From assembly GCF_021431965.1 (NCBI RefSeq), contig NZ_CP090370.1:62001-126000 (forward strand): DNA of 64,000 nt, read 5' to 3'. Both the position numbers and the translations under genes were made by a program. The notes below the pieces were generated by a model. It was not told where the DNA came from. It saw only the letters and a list, made by a program, of their open reading frames with translations, and made no database searches. Shown here piece by piece: positions 34,696-44,321 of this stretch. This DNA is from Erythrobacter sp. SDW2 (lineage in GTDB: Bacteria; Pseudomonadota; Alphaproteobacteria; Sphingomonadales; Sphingomonadaceae). Numbering within the stretch: position 1 is the first letter of the stretch; the number at the start of each line of letters is the position of its first letter.

Positions 34696-36386
34696 CTGCC
34701 TTGCGCCGAGGCCACGGTCTCGATCGCCTCAACCATCGCCGCGCTGCGGGCGTGCGGCAGCGCCAGATAGGTCCCGCGCAGGACGGCAGCCAGCGCGGCA
34801 GCTTCCTCGCGTGGGCGGGGCGCGATATCGATGACCACGCTCAGGTGTCCGGACAGCGCAATCGCTCGCGCCCACTGCTCGACCTCGGCGGCGGCGCGCG
34901 GGCGATCGGCCTCGCCGTCAAGCGTGACATTGGCCTTGCCGTCGGTCAGCAGCGCGATGGTCGGTGTGAGGCCGCGCTTCTGCGCGCTGTCGGCCATCAC
35001 CAGCGCTTCCCTGAGGCCTGCCGCGAGCGGCGTACCACCCCCGCCCGGCAGCGCCCCCAGAGCCCGCCGCGCGCGGGTGAGTGAGCGCGTGGGGGCGAGC
35101 AGCACCTCTGCCCCGCTCTTGCGAAAGGCGATCAGCGCGACCTGCGACCGCTTCACATGCGCCTGCGCCAGCATCAGCTCGACCGCGCCCTTGGCTTCGG
35201 CCAGTCGCGCGAGGGCAGAGGAGCCCGAGGCATCGACAACAAAGATCGTCAGGCTCTCTCGGCGCTGCTCGAAGCGGCGGATGTGGAGGTCATCGGTACG
35301 GATGTGCAGCCGCCCGGTGTCATTACCGCCCGCCATGGCGCGGCGCAGGCCCTGCCAGGGCGCAGCGGCGCGCAGCGTATCGACCAGCGCCAGCCGACGC
35401 CCCTGCCCCGGCATGCCGGGCCGCGAACCGAGCGGCCGCCCGCGCCGGGCCGACTTCTGCTTCTGCCCGCTCCTTCCGGCCTGCCCGCGCCCTTCGCGCA
35501 AGGCACCCTGCTGCATCAGGTCGAGCACATGCGGCGGGATCGAGGCGGCGGCGGCGGCGAGAAGGAGGTCTTCGAGCGGCAGGTCCTCTGGCGAAGGGGG
35601 AGGAGTGCTGCTCTCCCCGCTTTCGTCAAGCGCGCTTTCGGGCTGTGGCGGGGGCGAGGCTTGGTCCGGCTCCTTCGGCATTCGGGTCGCACGCGGGGCC
35701 AGCACCAGTCGCACCGCTGCGGCAAGGTCCCCATCCTCGATCTTACCCGCGCCGCGGAAGGCCGCATGATGCCGCGCCGCCTGCTCGGCAAACAGCACGG
35801 GGCGGATCGAGGCGATGCCCAGAGCCGCCGCGCTACCGGCGAGCGCCTTGCGCTGGCGGCCAGTCGGCGCGCGGACCGATGCCGCAGCGCCAGCTTCCAC
35901 CGCAAACTCCAGCGTATCGGCGCGGGTCAGGTCGCAGTGGAACGCCGCGCGCTCCAGCAGCGCAGGAGGTGGGGCTTCGTCCGGCTCGATCCCGTCGTCG
36001 AGCAGCAGCAGCGCCAGTTCGCCGCGATCGACCGCTTGCGCCAGCTGTGCGGCGATGCCGGGTTCGAGCCGTTCGGCCATCGGCACAAGCAGAACCCCGC
36101 CCGCGAGCCGTTCGAGCAGGCCGGGGCGCAAGATCCGGGTGCCACTCGCCAGCGTAGCGGGCAGGTCGATCCCGCCTGCCATAAGCTCTGCATCCGCATT
36201 GATGGGCAGTTTGGCAACGGGGCGTGCCACCGCCAATCTCGCGACGACTTGATCGACCAGCACATCACGCGCCGGGCCGAAGCCGCGCAGCACGATGCCG
36301 CCGAAGCGCAGCGGGCCTTTCAGGAACAGCGATGTGGCAAGGATAGCATCCGCCAGCCCCGGATCGAGGACCGGCGCCTCGCTCAA
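34692..36386 (-). CDS. bchD: Magnesium chelatase subunit D
   Basis: 564 residues from a TTG start overlapping the bchI stop. Order: N-terminal AAA-like domain (~1-230, Walker motifs degenerate), acidic/proline linker (~240-280), C-terminal integrin-I/VWA domain with the metal site TIFVVDASGSSALARLAEAK (DxSxS). It forms the hexameric platform with BchI that drives BchH. Confidence 0.94.
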   Translation of the reverse strand: MSEAPVLDPGLADAILATSLFLKGPLRFGGIVLRGFGPARDVLVDQVVARLAVARPVAKLPINADAELMAGGIDLPATLASGTRILRPGLLERLAGGVLLVPMAERLEPGIAAQLAQAVDRGELALLLLDDGIEPDEAPPPALLERAAFHCDLTRADTLEFAVEAGAAASVRAPTGRQRKALAGSAAALGIASIRPVLFAEQAARHHAAFRGAGKIEDGDLAAAVRLVLAPRATRMPKEPDQASPPPQPESALDESGESSTPPPSPEDLPLEDLLLAAAAASIPPHVLDLMQQGALREGRGQAGRSGQKQKSARRGRPLGSRPGMPGQGRRLALVDTLRAAAPWQGLRRAMAGGNDTGRLHIRTDDLHIRRFEQRRESLTIFVVDASGSSALARLAEAKGAVELMLAQAHVKRSQVALIAFRKSGAEVLLAPTRSLTRARRALGALPGGGGTPLAAGLREALVMADSAQKRGLTPTIALLTDGKANVTLDGEADRPRAAAEVEQWARAIALSGHLSVVIDIAPRPREEAAALAAVLRGTYLALPHARSAAMVEAIETVASAQGR

Positions 36387-37384
36387 CCGAACAGCTCTTC
36401 CAGCGCCCGCTCGATCCGCACGGTCGAGCCGGTTTCGTCGAGCACGTCGCGCCGCAGCCGATGGCGCAGCGCCAGCGGGGCCATGCGGGTGAGATGGTCG
36501 AGCGTGACGGACTTCGTGCCCTCCAGCGCCGCCAGCGCCCGCGCCGCTCGCATCAGCGTCAGCTCCCCGCGCAGTCCGTCAGCGCCTACCGCCTGGCAGA
36601 TTGACGCAGTGCTGCGCAGCATTTTAGGCGAGGTTCTGACCGACTTGAGCGACTTCTTGGCGGCCGCGATCGTGGCCAGCACAGCTGCATCCTCGTCTGC
36701 CCATTTGGCGGTAAACCTTTTCGCGTCACGCTCCTGCGCATCGCAGCGGCGCATGATCTCGACCCGCTGGTCGAGGTCCTGCGGCGTGCGGACTTCGACC
36801 GAGAGGCCGAACCGGTCGAGCAATTGCGGGCGCAACTCGCCTTCCTCCGGGTTGCCGCTGCCGACCAGCACGAAGCGCGCATCGTGCCGCACACTCAGCC
36901 CCTCGCGCTCGACCAGATTCTCGCCCGAGGCGGCGACATCGAGCAGCAGGTCGACGACGTGATCCTCCAGCAGGTTGATCTCGTCGATATAGAGGAAACC
37001 GCGGTGCGCCTTGGCGAGCAGGCCGGGCTCGAAATGCTTCTCGCCGGTCGACAGCGCTTTCTCGAGATCGAGCGTGCCAAGCACCCGGTCCTCGGTCGAA
37101 CCCAGCGGCAGGTCGACGAAGGGCACGGCAATCTCGACGCTGCGCTTCGAGGTGCAGCAATCGGGGCAGGAGCCACGATTTTCCGGCGCACAGTGATAGC
37201 GGCACCCCTCCACCGCCTGGATCGGCGGCAGCGCCGCGGCGAGCGCGCGGGCGGCGGTGGATTTGCCCGTTCCGCGATCGCCGAAGATCATCACCCCGCC
37301 GATCCGCCCGTCCACCGCCGCCACCAGCAGGGCCAGCTTCATCTCTTCCTGGCCGACGATGGCGCTGAACGGGAATGCACTCAT
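36383..37384 (-). CDS. bchI: Magnesium chelatase ATPase subunit I
   Basis: 333 residues from MSAFPFSAIVGQEEMKLALL. AAA+ ATPase: Walker A MIFGDRGTGKSTAARAL, Walker B RGFLYIDEINLLEDHVVDLL, sensor region VLVGSGNPEEGELRPQLLDR. First gene of bchI-D-O. The frame upstream of this ATG has no coding character. The 43 bases to the next gene contain no obvious PpsR site. Confidence 0.96.
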   Translation of the reverse strand: MSAFPFSAIVGQEEMKLALLVAAVDGRIGGVMIFGDRGTGKSTAARALAAALPPIQAVEGCRYHCAPENRGSCPDCCTSKRSVEIAVPFVDLPLGSTEDRVLGTLDLEKALSTGEKHFEPGLLAKAHRGFLYIDEINLLEDHVVDLLLDVAASGENLVEREGLSVRHDARFVLVGSGNPEEGELRPQLLDRFGLSVEVRTPQDLDQRVEIMRRCDAQERDAKRFTAKWADEDAAVLATIAAAKKSLKSVRTSPKMLRSTASICQAVGADGLRGELTLMRAARALAALEGTKSVTLDHLTRMAPLALRHRLRRDVLDETGSTVRIERALEELFG

Positions 37385-37427
37385 TTCAGCGACGTAACAC
37401 AGCTTGCCTGAGGCGCAAACCGGCGCT

Positions 37428-38693
37428 TCAATCCGCGACCGCGAGCGCTCCCTCGTTGCGGCGGATGACCGGGATGAACAGGTGGAACCACGCCAGCGCG
37501 AGCAGGTAGGAACTGGCCGCAAAGACGAACAGCGGCACGAAGCCCAGCCCCGCGTCGAGCACACGGCCCGCCACCAGGCTGATCGCGACCCCGCCCATAT
37601 TGCCCATGAAAGCACCGAACGCGGTCACCCGCGCGACCTTGGCGTTGGGCACAACATCGGTGATGGTCGAGAAGATCGACAGCGAGAAGCCCTGGTGTCC
37701 GGCCATGACCACCCCGATCATGATGGCTACCGGCCAGTAACTGTCGAGCCCCATCACCAGCGGCAAGGGCGCGACCACCAGCGCCGAGACCAGCATCACT
37801 GTCTTGCGCACACGGTTGACGCTCCAGCCCTTCTCCAGCAGCCGGGTCGAGACCCAGCCGGCCAGCAACGCGCCGAACCCCGATCCGGCAAAAGCAATCG
37901 CCAGCGGCACTGCCAGGTCAAGCGTCGTCAGGCTGAATTCCTTGCGATAGTAATCCGCCAGCCAGAAGTTGATGAACCACCAGGTCATGTCCGACAGCGC
38001 CTTGGCCACGACGATGCCCCAGGTCTGACGGTTGGTGAGGATATTGCCATAGCTTCCGCTGTCACCCGCGGGATGCTCGTCGGTCGCCTCGATTGTGCTC
38101 TGCCGCAATTGCGAGAGGCCCCGGGCGAGAAACATCCACGCGGCGAGCGAGATGAATCCGCCGATCCCACCGACCATGAGTGCTCCGCGCCAGCCCACCG
38201 CCAGCGCCAGCGCCGGGATGACGAACGGCATCGCAATGGTCCCTGCCCCCGCCAGCAGCGTGGCAAAGCCGAAAGCGAGCGAACGCCGGTCGGGCTCGAA
38301 CAGGGTTGCGACGGTCTTGATCGTCAGCGGAGTCTGGACAGCCTCGGTCACCCCCAGGCCGACGCGCGCCGCCACCACCTGTGCGGTGGTCACGGCCCAG
38401 CCGTGCGCCATCGCCGCCAGGCTCCAGGCCGAAGCGCCCAGTTGCATCGAGCGGTGCACCCCCAGCCGGTCGACCAGCCAGCCGGTGAACAGGAAGGCAA
38501 ACGCAGCGGAGAACTGCGTCACCGCCGCAAGATCGCCGAAGTCGGTATCGGTCCAGCCGAAGTCCGCCATCATGTTGGGCTTGAGAATGGCGATGATCGG
38601 GCGATCCATCGCGTTGAACACCCCCGCCACGCACAGCGTGGTGAACAGCGCCCAGCGCAGCTGGGTGGAGATATGGTGCGACGAACCAGCCAT
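37428..38693 (-). CDS. MFS transporter (anion:cation symporter type), probable sulfoquinovoside importer
   Basis: 421 residues from MAGSSHHISTQLRWALFTTL, with GGGAG before the ATG and about 12 membrane segments. FNAMDRPIIAILKPNMMADF and LFTGWLVDRLGVHRSM resemble the ACS family (hexuronate, galactonate and similar organic anions). It lies 105 bases after the TonB receptor on the same strand, across a hairpin. Given the sulfoquinovosidase locus opposite, import of sulfoquinovose or its glycerol glycoside is the likely role. In the Agrobacterium SMO pathway an ABC importer does this job, so the substrate remains inferred. Confidence 0.75.
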   Translation of the reverse strand: MAGSSHHISTQLRWALFTTLCVAGVFNAMDRPIIAILKPNMMADFGWTDTDFGDLAAVTQFSAAFAFLFTGWLVDRLGVHRSMQLGASAWSLAAMAHGWAVTTAQVVAARVGLGVTEAVQTPLTIKTVATLFEPDRRSLAFGFATLLAGAGTIAMPFVIPALALAVGWRGALMVGGIGGFISLAAWMFLARGLSQLRQSTIEATDEHPAGDSGSYGNILTNRQTWGIVVAKALSDMTWWFINFWLADYYRKEFSLTTLDLAVPLAIAFAGSGFGALLAGWVSTRLLEKGWSVNRVRKTVMLVSALVVAPLPLVMGLDSYWPVAIMIGVVMAGHQGFSLSIFSTITDVVPNAKVARVTAFGAFMGNMGGVAISLVAGRVLDAGLGFVPLFVFAASSYLLALAWFHLFIPVIRRNEGALAVAD

Positions 38694-38734
38694 GATCGGC
38701 TCCCGACATTGAAGGCAGAGAGGTGAAATGGAAA

Positions 38735-38760
38735 GGGCCACCGGATCGCGCCGGCGGCCC
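38735..38760 (-). terminator. Hairpin between the TonB receptor and the MFS gene
   Basis: GGGCCGCCGG and CCGGTGGCCC form a 10-bp stem (one G-T pair) on the minus strand followed by TTTCC. It can act as a partial terminator or attenuator that lowers expression of the transporter relative to the receptor. Confidence 0.6.
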
Positions 38761-38798
38761 CGTTCCTCGCTAGCGACCGCGAAGGGCCCTGGCGGCCA

Positions 38799-41129
38799 TC
38801 AGAAGCCGGCCCGCAGCGTCACGCCGACATAGCGGTCCGCGTCACGCGGGATCTGCAGGCGCTGGCCGTTGCCCACGTTAAGCAGGGCGTAGCTTTCATC
38901 GGTGATGTTGCGGACCACGAAGGTCAGGCGATACTTGTCGTCCTGGTCGGAGAAGCCGATCGAGGCGTTCCACATGCCATAGGGATCGATCAGGCCCTGC
39001 TCGCCGAGGTCGGAGAACTGCTGGCTGACATGGCGGAAGTCCGTGTCGATATAGAGCTTGAAACCGGCAAGGTCGGTCTCATAGCTGGCACCCAGCGTGT
39101 ATACGAACTCCGGCGCCAGCGGCAGCCGGGTACCGTCACGTGCGTCAGGTGCGTTGGTCAGCGGGTTCGGGTTGAACTTCTTGACCTTGGCATCGGCATA
39201 GGCCGCGCTGGCGCGCAGCGTCAGTCCGTCGACCGGAACCGCCAGCAGGTCGGCTTCGAAGCCCTGGCTCTTGACCGTCCCGGCGTTGGTCAGGTTGGTC
39301 ACAGTCGCGCCGTTGAGCAGCACGAAGTTGTTGGCCTGGAACCCGTCATACTCGACGGAGAAGGCCGCGAGGTTGAGTTGGACCCGGTTGTCGGCAAACT
39401 GCGACTTGAGGCCGATTTCGAACGCGTCGGAGGTTTCCTCGTCGATCGGCACCGCATTGGTCGGGGCGGTGTGGTTGAAGAAAACGTTGAACGCCGGCCC
39501 CTTGTACCCGCGGGTATAGCTGCCGTAGAGCATGACATCGTCCGACGGCGTGAACTGCAGCACCGCCTTGCCCGAGAGATTGCCGTTGCTGCTCGATCCG
39601 GCCGAAGTGTTGGTGCCATTGCCGCCGCTGGCGATAGTGCCGCCGGCCGGATTGCCCGAAACACCCGGGCCCGTCGCCGGAAGCCCGGTGGCGGCATTGA
39701 CGCCAGGCGCACGGGTGTGGACGTAATCGAGATCGTCCCAAGTGTAGCGCAACCCGCCGGTCAGCGCGAACATGTCACTGAAGCGGTAGGTCGCCTGCCC
39801 GAACAGCGCGAAGTTCTTCGAATTCACGTCGCTGTCCGATGTGGCAGTCGGGAAGATGGTGTTGACGGTGTCCGCCAGGTTGCACGGGCGTGCCCCACTG
39901 ACCGGATCGATCGGCGAGGTCGAGCTGGCGCAGCTGATCACTTCGCGGGTGAAGACCTGCTGGTTGTCCGACTTCCACCAGAACGCGCCGACCTGGTAGA
40001 AAAACGGTTGCGACTGATCCGATGCCAGCCGGGCTTCGAGCGAGTACTGCTGGGTCTTGACCGTACCGTCATCGTGCAGCTGCGCCGTTCCGACGATCGG
40101 GCGCGGCAGGAAGTCGCCTTCGCGGATTTCGCGGTTCTTCCAGTTGCGGTAACCGGCGATCAGGCTGAAGGTATGGCTTTCGAAGACATCGAAATCGCCC
40201 GATGCGGTCAGGCTCCACTGCTTGTCCTTCGTTCGCGTGACGAGGTTGTGGTTGACGAAGCGCTGGTCGAGGCCCTGCGCAACGCCGCCGGGCAGGCCGA
40301 GCTCCGCATCGAGCGTGGCGCCGCGGCTGACGGTGGTGATGTCGGCACAGCAATCGTCGTCGGCCTGGAAATAGTCGGCGATGAAGCGCAGCGTTGCACC
40401 ATCGCCGTCATAGTCGAGCAGGCCGCGCGCACCGTAGTGTTCGTAGCCGTTGACATCCTCGCCAGTGGCGATGTTGCGGATGTTGCCGTCATAGCTGCCG
40501 TAGAAGCCGGTGACACGGCCTGACAGGTCACCGCCGAGCGGGCCCGAGAGCGAACCGCGCAGGCGGTATTCGTCGCCTTCGAACCATTCTGCGCGGACGG
40601 TTCCTTCCAGCTCATCGGTGCCGCCCTTGGAGACGATGTTGACGAGGCCGGCGCTGGCGTTCTTGCCGAACAGCGTGCCTTGTGGCCCGCGCAGCACTTC
40701 GAGACGGTCGGCATCGACCAAGTCCATGAACGCCTGGCCCGAACGACTCAGCACCACGCCATCGACCACCGTCGAAACGCTTGGCTCGGCGGCGATGGAG
40801 AAAGTGATGGTGCCCACGCCGCGCATCACGATGGCGCTGTTGGCACTGGTGGTGCCCTTGCGGAAGGTGACCGAGGGGACCAGCTGGGTCAGCCCTTCGA
40901 GGCTGGTGGTACCGGTGGCTTCCAGCCGTTCCGAGGTCACTGCGGTGATCGAGATCGGCACGTCCTGCACGTCTTCGGCGACCTTCTGCGCGGTCACCAC
41001 GATCACATTGATCCCCTCGCCTTCAGTCTCGTCAGCCTCCTGGGCATAGGCGGTGGTGGAAGCGAGAAGGCCGAGCGCGCTCGTCGACAAGGCCAGCGCA
41101 CGCACGGCGCGGTTCCGCAAATCTCTCAT
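38799..41129 (-). CDS. TonB-dependent outer-membrane receptor
   Basis: 776 residues from MRDLRNRAVRALALSTSALG, with a signal peptide cut after about AYAQ (residue 29) and ribosome site GGGAGA. Plug domain from INVIVVTAQKVAEDVQDVPI (TonB box-like start) through MRGVGTITFSIAAEPSVSTV and LEVLRGPQGTLFGKNASAG; the beta-barrel ends in aromatic F (VGVTLRAGF). The class is common in sphingomonads for uptake of carbohydrates and other solutes. Divergent from the sulfoquinovosidase operon across a shared control region, so it probably brings sulfoquinovosyl glycerol through the outer membrane. Confidence 0.88.
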   Translation of the reverse strand: MRDLRNRAVRALALSTSALGLLASTTAYAQEADETEGEGINVIVVTAQKVAEDVQDVPISITAVTSERLEATGTTSLEGLTQLVPSVTFRKGTTSANSAIVMRGVGTITFSIAAEPSVSTVVDGVVLSRSGQAFMDLVDADRLEVLRGPQGTLFGKNASAGLVNIVSKGGTDELEGTVRAEWFEGDEYRLRGSLSGPLGGDLSGRVTGFYGSYDGNIRNIATGEDVNGYEHYGARGLLDYDGDGATLRFIADYFQADDDCCADITTVSRGATLDAELGLPGGVAQGLDQRFVNHNLVTRTKDKQWSLTASGDFDVFESHTFSLIAGYRNWKNREIREGDFLPRPIVGTAQLHDDGTVKTQQYSLEARLASDQSQPFFYQVGAFWWKSDNQQVFTREVISCASSTSPIDPVSGARPCNLADTVNTIFPTATSDSDVNSKNFALFGQATYRFSDMFALTGGLRYTWDDLDYVHTRAPGVNAATGLPATGPGVSGNPAGGTIASGGNGTNTSAGSSSNGNLSGKAVLQFTPSDDVMLYGSYTRGYKGPAFNVFFNHTAPTNAVPIDEETSDAFEIGLKSQFADNRVQLNLAAFSVEYDGFQANNFVLLNGATVTNLTNAGTVKSQGFEADLLAVPVDGLTLRASAAYADAKVKKFNPNPLTNAPDARDGTRLPLAPEFVYTLGASYETDLAGFKLYIDTDFRHVSQQFSDLGEQGLIDPYGMWNASIGFSDQDDKYRLTFVVRNITDESYALLNVGNGQRLQIPRDADRYVGVTLRAGF

Positions 41130-41182
41130 CAGTCTCTCCCATGTGACCGAAGCGTCGCCAGGCCCCTTGTGAAGCCCGTGTC

Positions 41183-41276
41183 GGCGCATTCGCATGCGGC
41201 CAGAAATGCGCCGGGACCGCCCTTATGTCAAGCGTTGTCATATCGCCCTTGATTGGTCTTGCCATATGGGGCAAGA
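41183..41276. promoter_or_regulatory. Divergent control region of the sulfoquinovose locus with operator-like palindromes
   Basis: Three inverted repeats lie between the TonB receptor and the sulfoquinovosidase gene. TGTCAAGCGTTGTCA (41226-41240) has the odd-palindrome, central-CG look of LacI-family operators; read leftward it contains a -35 TTGACA for the receptor. TCTTGCC-N6-GGCAAGA (41257-41276) is perfect and covers the ATG at 41266. GGCGCATT-N14-AATGCGCC (41183-41212) lies on the receptor side. The regulator encoded at 43311 is the probable ligand-responsive repressor. Confidence 0.5.
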
Positions 41277-43314
41277 ATTGGCGCTGAGGGAGAGAGACGG
41301 AGCCGTGCAACTGGCCTTTTCTGCCATTTCCAACGGGTTCGAGCTGCGGCTGGGCGGCCATATCGTGCTGCGTCACACCGAATTGTGTCCTGCGGTAGTC
41401 ATCGCTCGCGGACAGCCCGACGTGGCGATGGTGCGCGGCAACTTCTCCATCTCCGACACGCTGCGTGACATGATCGAGCCAATCGGGTGGCGGGAGGTTG
41501 ATAGCGGGATCGAACTGCTGGATGGCGAAAGCGTTGCAGCCCGTTTGGCCTTGGACGGCAATGTCCTGCGGGTCTCCGCTGTCGATCCGGCGCATGATCG
41601 TATCGCCCTGCGCTTCCATGCCGAATCCGGCGAGGCGGTCTGGGGCGGCGGAGAGCAGATGAGCTACCTCGCCTTGAATGGCCGCCGCTTTCCGATGTGG
41701 ACCAGTGAGCCGGGGGTGGGGCGCGACAAGTCGACCGAGCTGACCCGGCTGATGGACGCCGAGGGCATGGCGGGCGGCGATTACTGGAACACCAACTATC
41801 CGCAGCCGACCTTCCTCACGTCGCGCTGGCTGGCAGTGCATCTGGGCGAGAGCAGCTACAGCGTGCTCGACTTCAGCGATCCGACCCAGCATGTGGTCGA
41901 GGTGTGGCGCAACACCGCGCGGTTCGAGTTCTTTGCTGCCGACGGGCCTAAAGTGCTGGTGTCCCAACTCTCGACCCACTTCGGCCGCCAGCCCGAATTG
42001 CCCGACTGGGCCATCGGCGGGGCCATCGTGGGGCTGAAATCGGGTGACAGCAGTTTCGAGCGGCTCGAGAAGTTCGTTGCAGCAGGAGCAGCCATTTCCG
42101 GCCTGTGGTGCGAGGATTGGGCAGGCATCCGCCAGACCAGCTTCGGCCGGCGGCTGTTCTGGGACTGGCATCTGGGAGAGCGCAGCGCCGAGCGCTTCCC
42201 CGATCTCGAAGCGCGGATTGCCGAGCTGGCGACGCGCGACATCCGTTTCCTCGCCTATGTGAACCCCTATCTCGCGGTCGATGGCGAGCTTTTCGCCGAA
42301 GCGGCAGCGGGCGGACACTTCTGCTTCAATCGCGACAGCGACGAGCCGCACCTGGTCGATTTCGGCGAGTTCGACTGCGGCGTGCTCGATTTCACCCGCG
42401 AGGAAACCCGCGCCTGGTTTGCCGAGCGGATCATCGGGCGCGAAATGCTCGATCGCGGCGTCGCCGGGTGGATGGCCGATTTCGGGGAGTACCTGCCCAC
42501 CGATTTGCGGCTGGCCGACGGCTCCGACCCGATGGAGGCGCACAACCGCTATCCGGTTCGGTGGGCCGAAGTGAATGCCCGAGCGGTTGCCGGTCGGGGC
42601 AAGACCGGCGAGGCAGTGTTCTTCATGCGCGCGGGCTTTTCCGGCGTGCAGGCGCACTGCCCCTTGCTCTGGGCAGGCGATCAGTGCGTCGACTTCACCC
42701 GCCACGACGGGATCGGCACGGTGATCACCGCGGCGCTGTCGGCGGGGTTGGTTGGCAATGCCTACAGCCATTCCGATTGCGGCGGCTATACCTCGCTCCA
42801 TGGGCATGTCCGCACCGAAGAGCTGCTGATGCGCTGGTGCGAGCTGGCCGCCTTCGCACCGGTGATGCGGAGCCATGAAGGCAACCGCCCCGACGACAAT
42901 CTGCAATACGACAGCACGCCCGAACTGCTCGCCTGCTTCGCCCGCTGGAGCCGGGTGCACGCCCATCTCGCGCCCTATGTGCGCACCCTGTGCCGCGAAG
43001 CGGCCCGGACCGGACTGCCGCTGCAGCGCCCCCTGTTTCTCGAGTATCCAGATGATCCGGCGCTGTTTGCGCTGCAGGACCAGTATCTCTACGGCGGTGA
43101 CCTGCTGGTGGCACCGGTGATCGAGGAAGGTGTGGACCGGCGCGAAGTCGTTTTGCCGGGAGATCGACCCTGGCGGTACTGCTGGAACGGCGACGACTTC
43201 GCGCCCGGGACGCATACCGTCCTCGCCCCGATCGGAGCGCCGCCTGTGTTCTATCGCCCCGACAGCGCCCATGCGCCGCTGTTCGCCGGGCTTGCCGAGG
43301 TGCTGGGACAATGA
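41266..43314 (+). CDS. Sulfoquinovosidase (GH31 alpha-glycosidase)
   Basis: 682 residues from the ATG at 41266; a GTG at 41305 with a purine-rich leader is an alternative start. GH31 enzyme close in pattern to E. coli YihQ: MWTSEPGVGRDK, GGDYWNTNYPQPTF, nucleophile in WMADFGEYLPTD (D405), acid/base in WAGDQ (D472). Sulfonate pocket residues known from sulfoquinovosidases are all in place: K258, E283, R296 and W299 (TSFGRRLFWDW) and Y508, the K-E-R-W-Y set described for the Agrobacterium enzyme. It releases sulfoquinovose from its glycerol glycoside. No signal peptide, so cytoplasmic. Its stop overlaps the LacI gene. Confidence 0.9.
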   Translation: MGQELALRERDGAVQLAFSAISNGFELRLGGHIVLRHTELCPAVVIARGQPDVAMVRGNFSISDTLRDMIEPIGWREVDSGIELLDGESVAARLALDGNVLRVSAVDPAHDRIALRFHAESGEAVWGGGEQMSYLALNGRRFPMWTSEPGVGRDKSTELTRLMDAEGMAGGDYWNTNYPQPTFLTSRWLAVHLGESSYSVLDFSDPTQHVVEVWRNTARFEFFAADGPKVLVSQLSTHFGRQPELPDWAIGGAIVGLKSGDSSFERLEKFVAAGAAISGLWCEDWAGIRQTSFGRRLFWDWHLGERSAERFPDLEARIAELATRDIRFLAYVNPYLAVDGELFAEAAAGGHFCFNRDSDEPHLVDFGEFDCGVLDFTREETRAWFAERIIGREMLDRGVAGWMADFGEYLPTDLRLADGSDPMEAHNRYPVRWAEVNARAVAGRGKTGEAVFFMRAGFSGVQAHCPLLWAGDQCVDFTRHDGIGTVITAALSAGLVGNAYSHSDCGGYTSLHGHVRTEELLMRWCELAAFAPVMRSHEGNRPDDNLQYDSTPELLACFARWSRVHAHLAPYVRTLCREAARTGLPLQRPLFLEYPDDPALFALQDQYLYGGDLLVAPVIEEGVDRREVVLPGDRPWRYCWNGDDFAPGTHTVLAPIGAPPVFYRPDSAHAPLFAGLAEVLGQ

Positions 43315-44321
43315 GCGAGCGATCGAATATCCGCGATGTGGCAGAACGCGCCGGGGTGGCGGTCAAGACCGTCAGCCGCCTGCTCAACGGCCATCCCTAT
43401 GTCCGCGCCGAAACCCGCGAGAAGATCGAACGGGCGATGAAGGAACTCGACTTTCGGCCCAGCGTCGCGGCCCGCATCCTGTCGGGCGCGAAGTCCAACC
43501 AGGTCGCGCTGATCTATGACAATCACAGCCCCTATTACATGTTCCAGATCCAGACCGGATGCTGGGACGCCTGCAAGGCGCGGGGCATCCGGCTGATCGC
43601 CCAGCCGGTCGATGTCGAGGACCCCGATGTGGGCGAGCAGGTGCGCGGGCTGGTGATGGAAACCCATGTCGACGGGATCATCCTGTCCTCGCCCGTCACC
43701 GATTGCGAGGCTGTGCTGGCAACGCTCGACACGCTCGACATCCCCTTCGTCCGCATCTCGCCCGGCACCAACCACGCCCTGACCAGTTCGGTGTTCATGG
43801 ACGATGCCCAGGCCGCCGACGACATGACCAGCCTGCTGATCAACAAGGGCCATCGGCGGATCGGCTTCATCAAGGGCCATCCCAACCACATGGCCAGCGA
43901 CGAGCGCCTGTTCGGCTATCGCCGCGCGCTCGACCGGGCGGGCATTTCCTTCGAGCCGGGGCTCGTTCACGACGGCGAATTCGACGTCGAAAGCGGCATC
44001 AGGGCGGGCGGCGAACTGCTCGACTTGCCCGAACCGCCGACCGCGATCTTCGCTTCCAATGACGATATGGCGGCGGGCGTGCTGGCAGTGGCCCATGAGC
44101 GCAATATCGAAGTGCCCCGCGACCTGTCCGTGGTCGGCTTCGACGACACGCCATTGGCCCGCACGGTTTATCCGCCGCTGACGACAATCCACCAGCCGAT
44201 GGCGGAGCTTGCCCGCACGGCGACCGAGATTCTCGTTTCCGGCGGCGACATCAAACACCAGCGCCTGCCCCACCAACTTGTCGAACGCGCATCCGTCGCG
44301 CCACCGAAGGGATACGAATGA
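43311..44321 (+). CDS. LacI-family transcriptional regulator
   Basis: 336 residues. N-terminal [23 protein letters not shown] with the hinge helix [11 protein letters not shown], then a periplasmic-binding-protein-like effector domain ([44 protein letters not shown]). Within a fully overlapping operon, it should sense sulfoquinovose or a derivative and control this operon and the divergent TonB receptor. Confidence 0.92.
   Translation: MSERSNIRDVAERAGVAVKTVSRLLNGHPYVRAETREKIERAMKELDFRPSVAARILSGAKSNQVALIYDNHSPYYMFQIQTGCWDACKARGIRLIAQPVDVEDPDVGEQVRGLVMETHVDGIILSSPVTDCEAVLATLDTLDIPFVRISPGTNHALTSSVFMDDAQAADDMTSLLINKGHRRIGFIKGHPNHMASDERLFGYRRALDRAGISFEPGLVHDGEFDVESGIRAGGELLDLPEPPTAIFASNDDMAAGVLAVAHERNIEVPRDLSVVGFDDTPLARTVYPPLTTIHQPMAELARTATEILVSGGDIKHQRLPHQLVERASVAPPKGYE

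Noticed and set aside
37385-37427. PpsR site before bchI
   Set aside because: A TGT is present but no ACA at the right distance; no palindrome.
41266-43314. Generic alpha-glucosidase annotation
   Set aside because: The sulfonate-pocket residues and operon partners point to sulfoquinovosidase instead.
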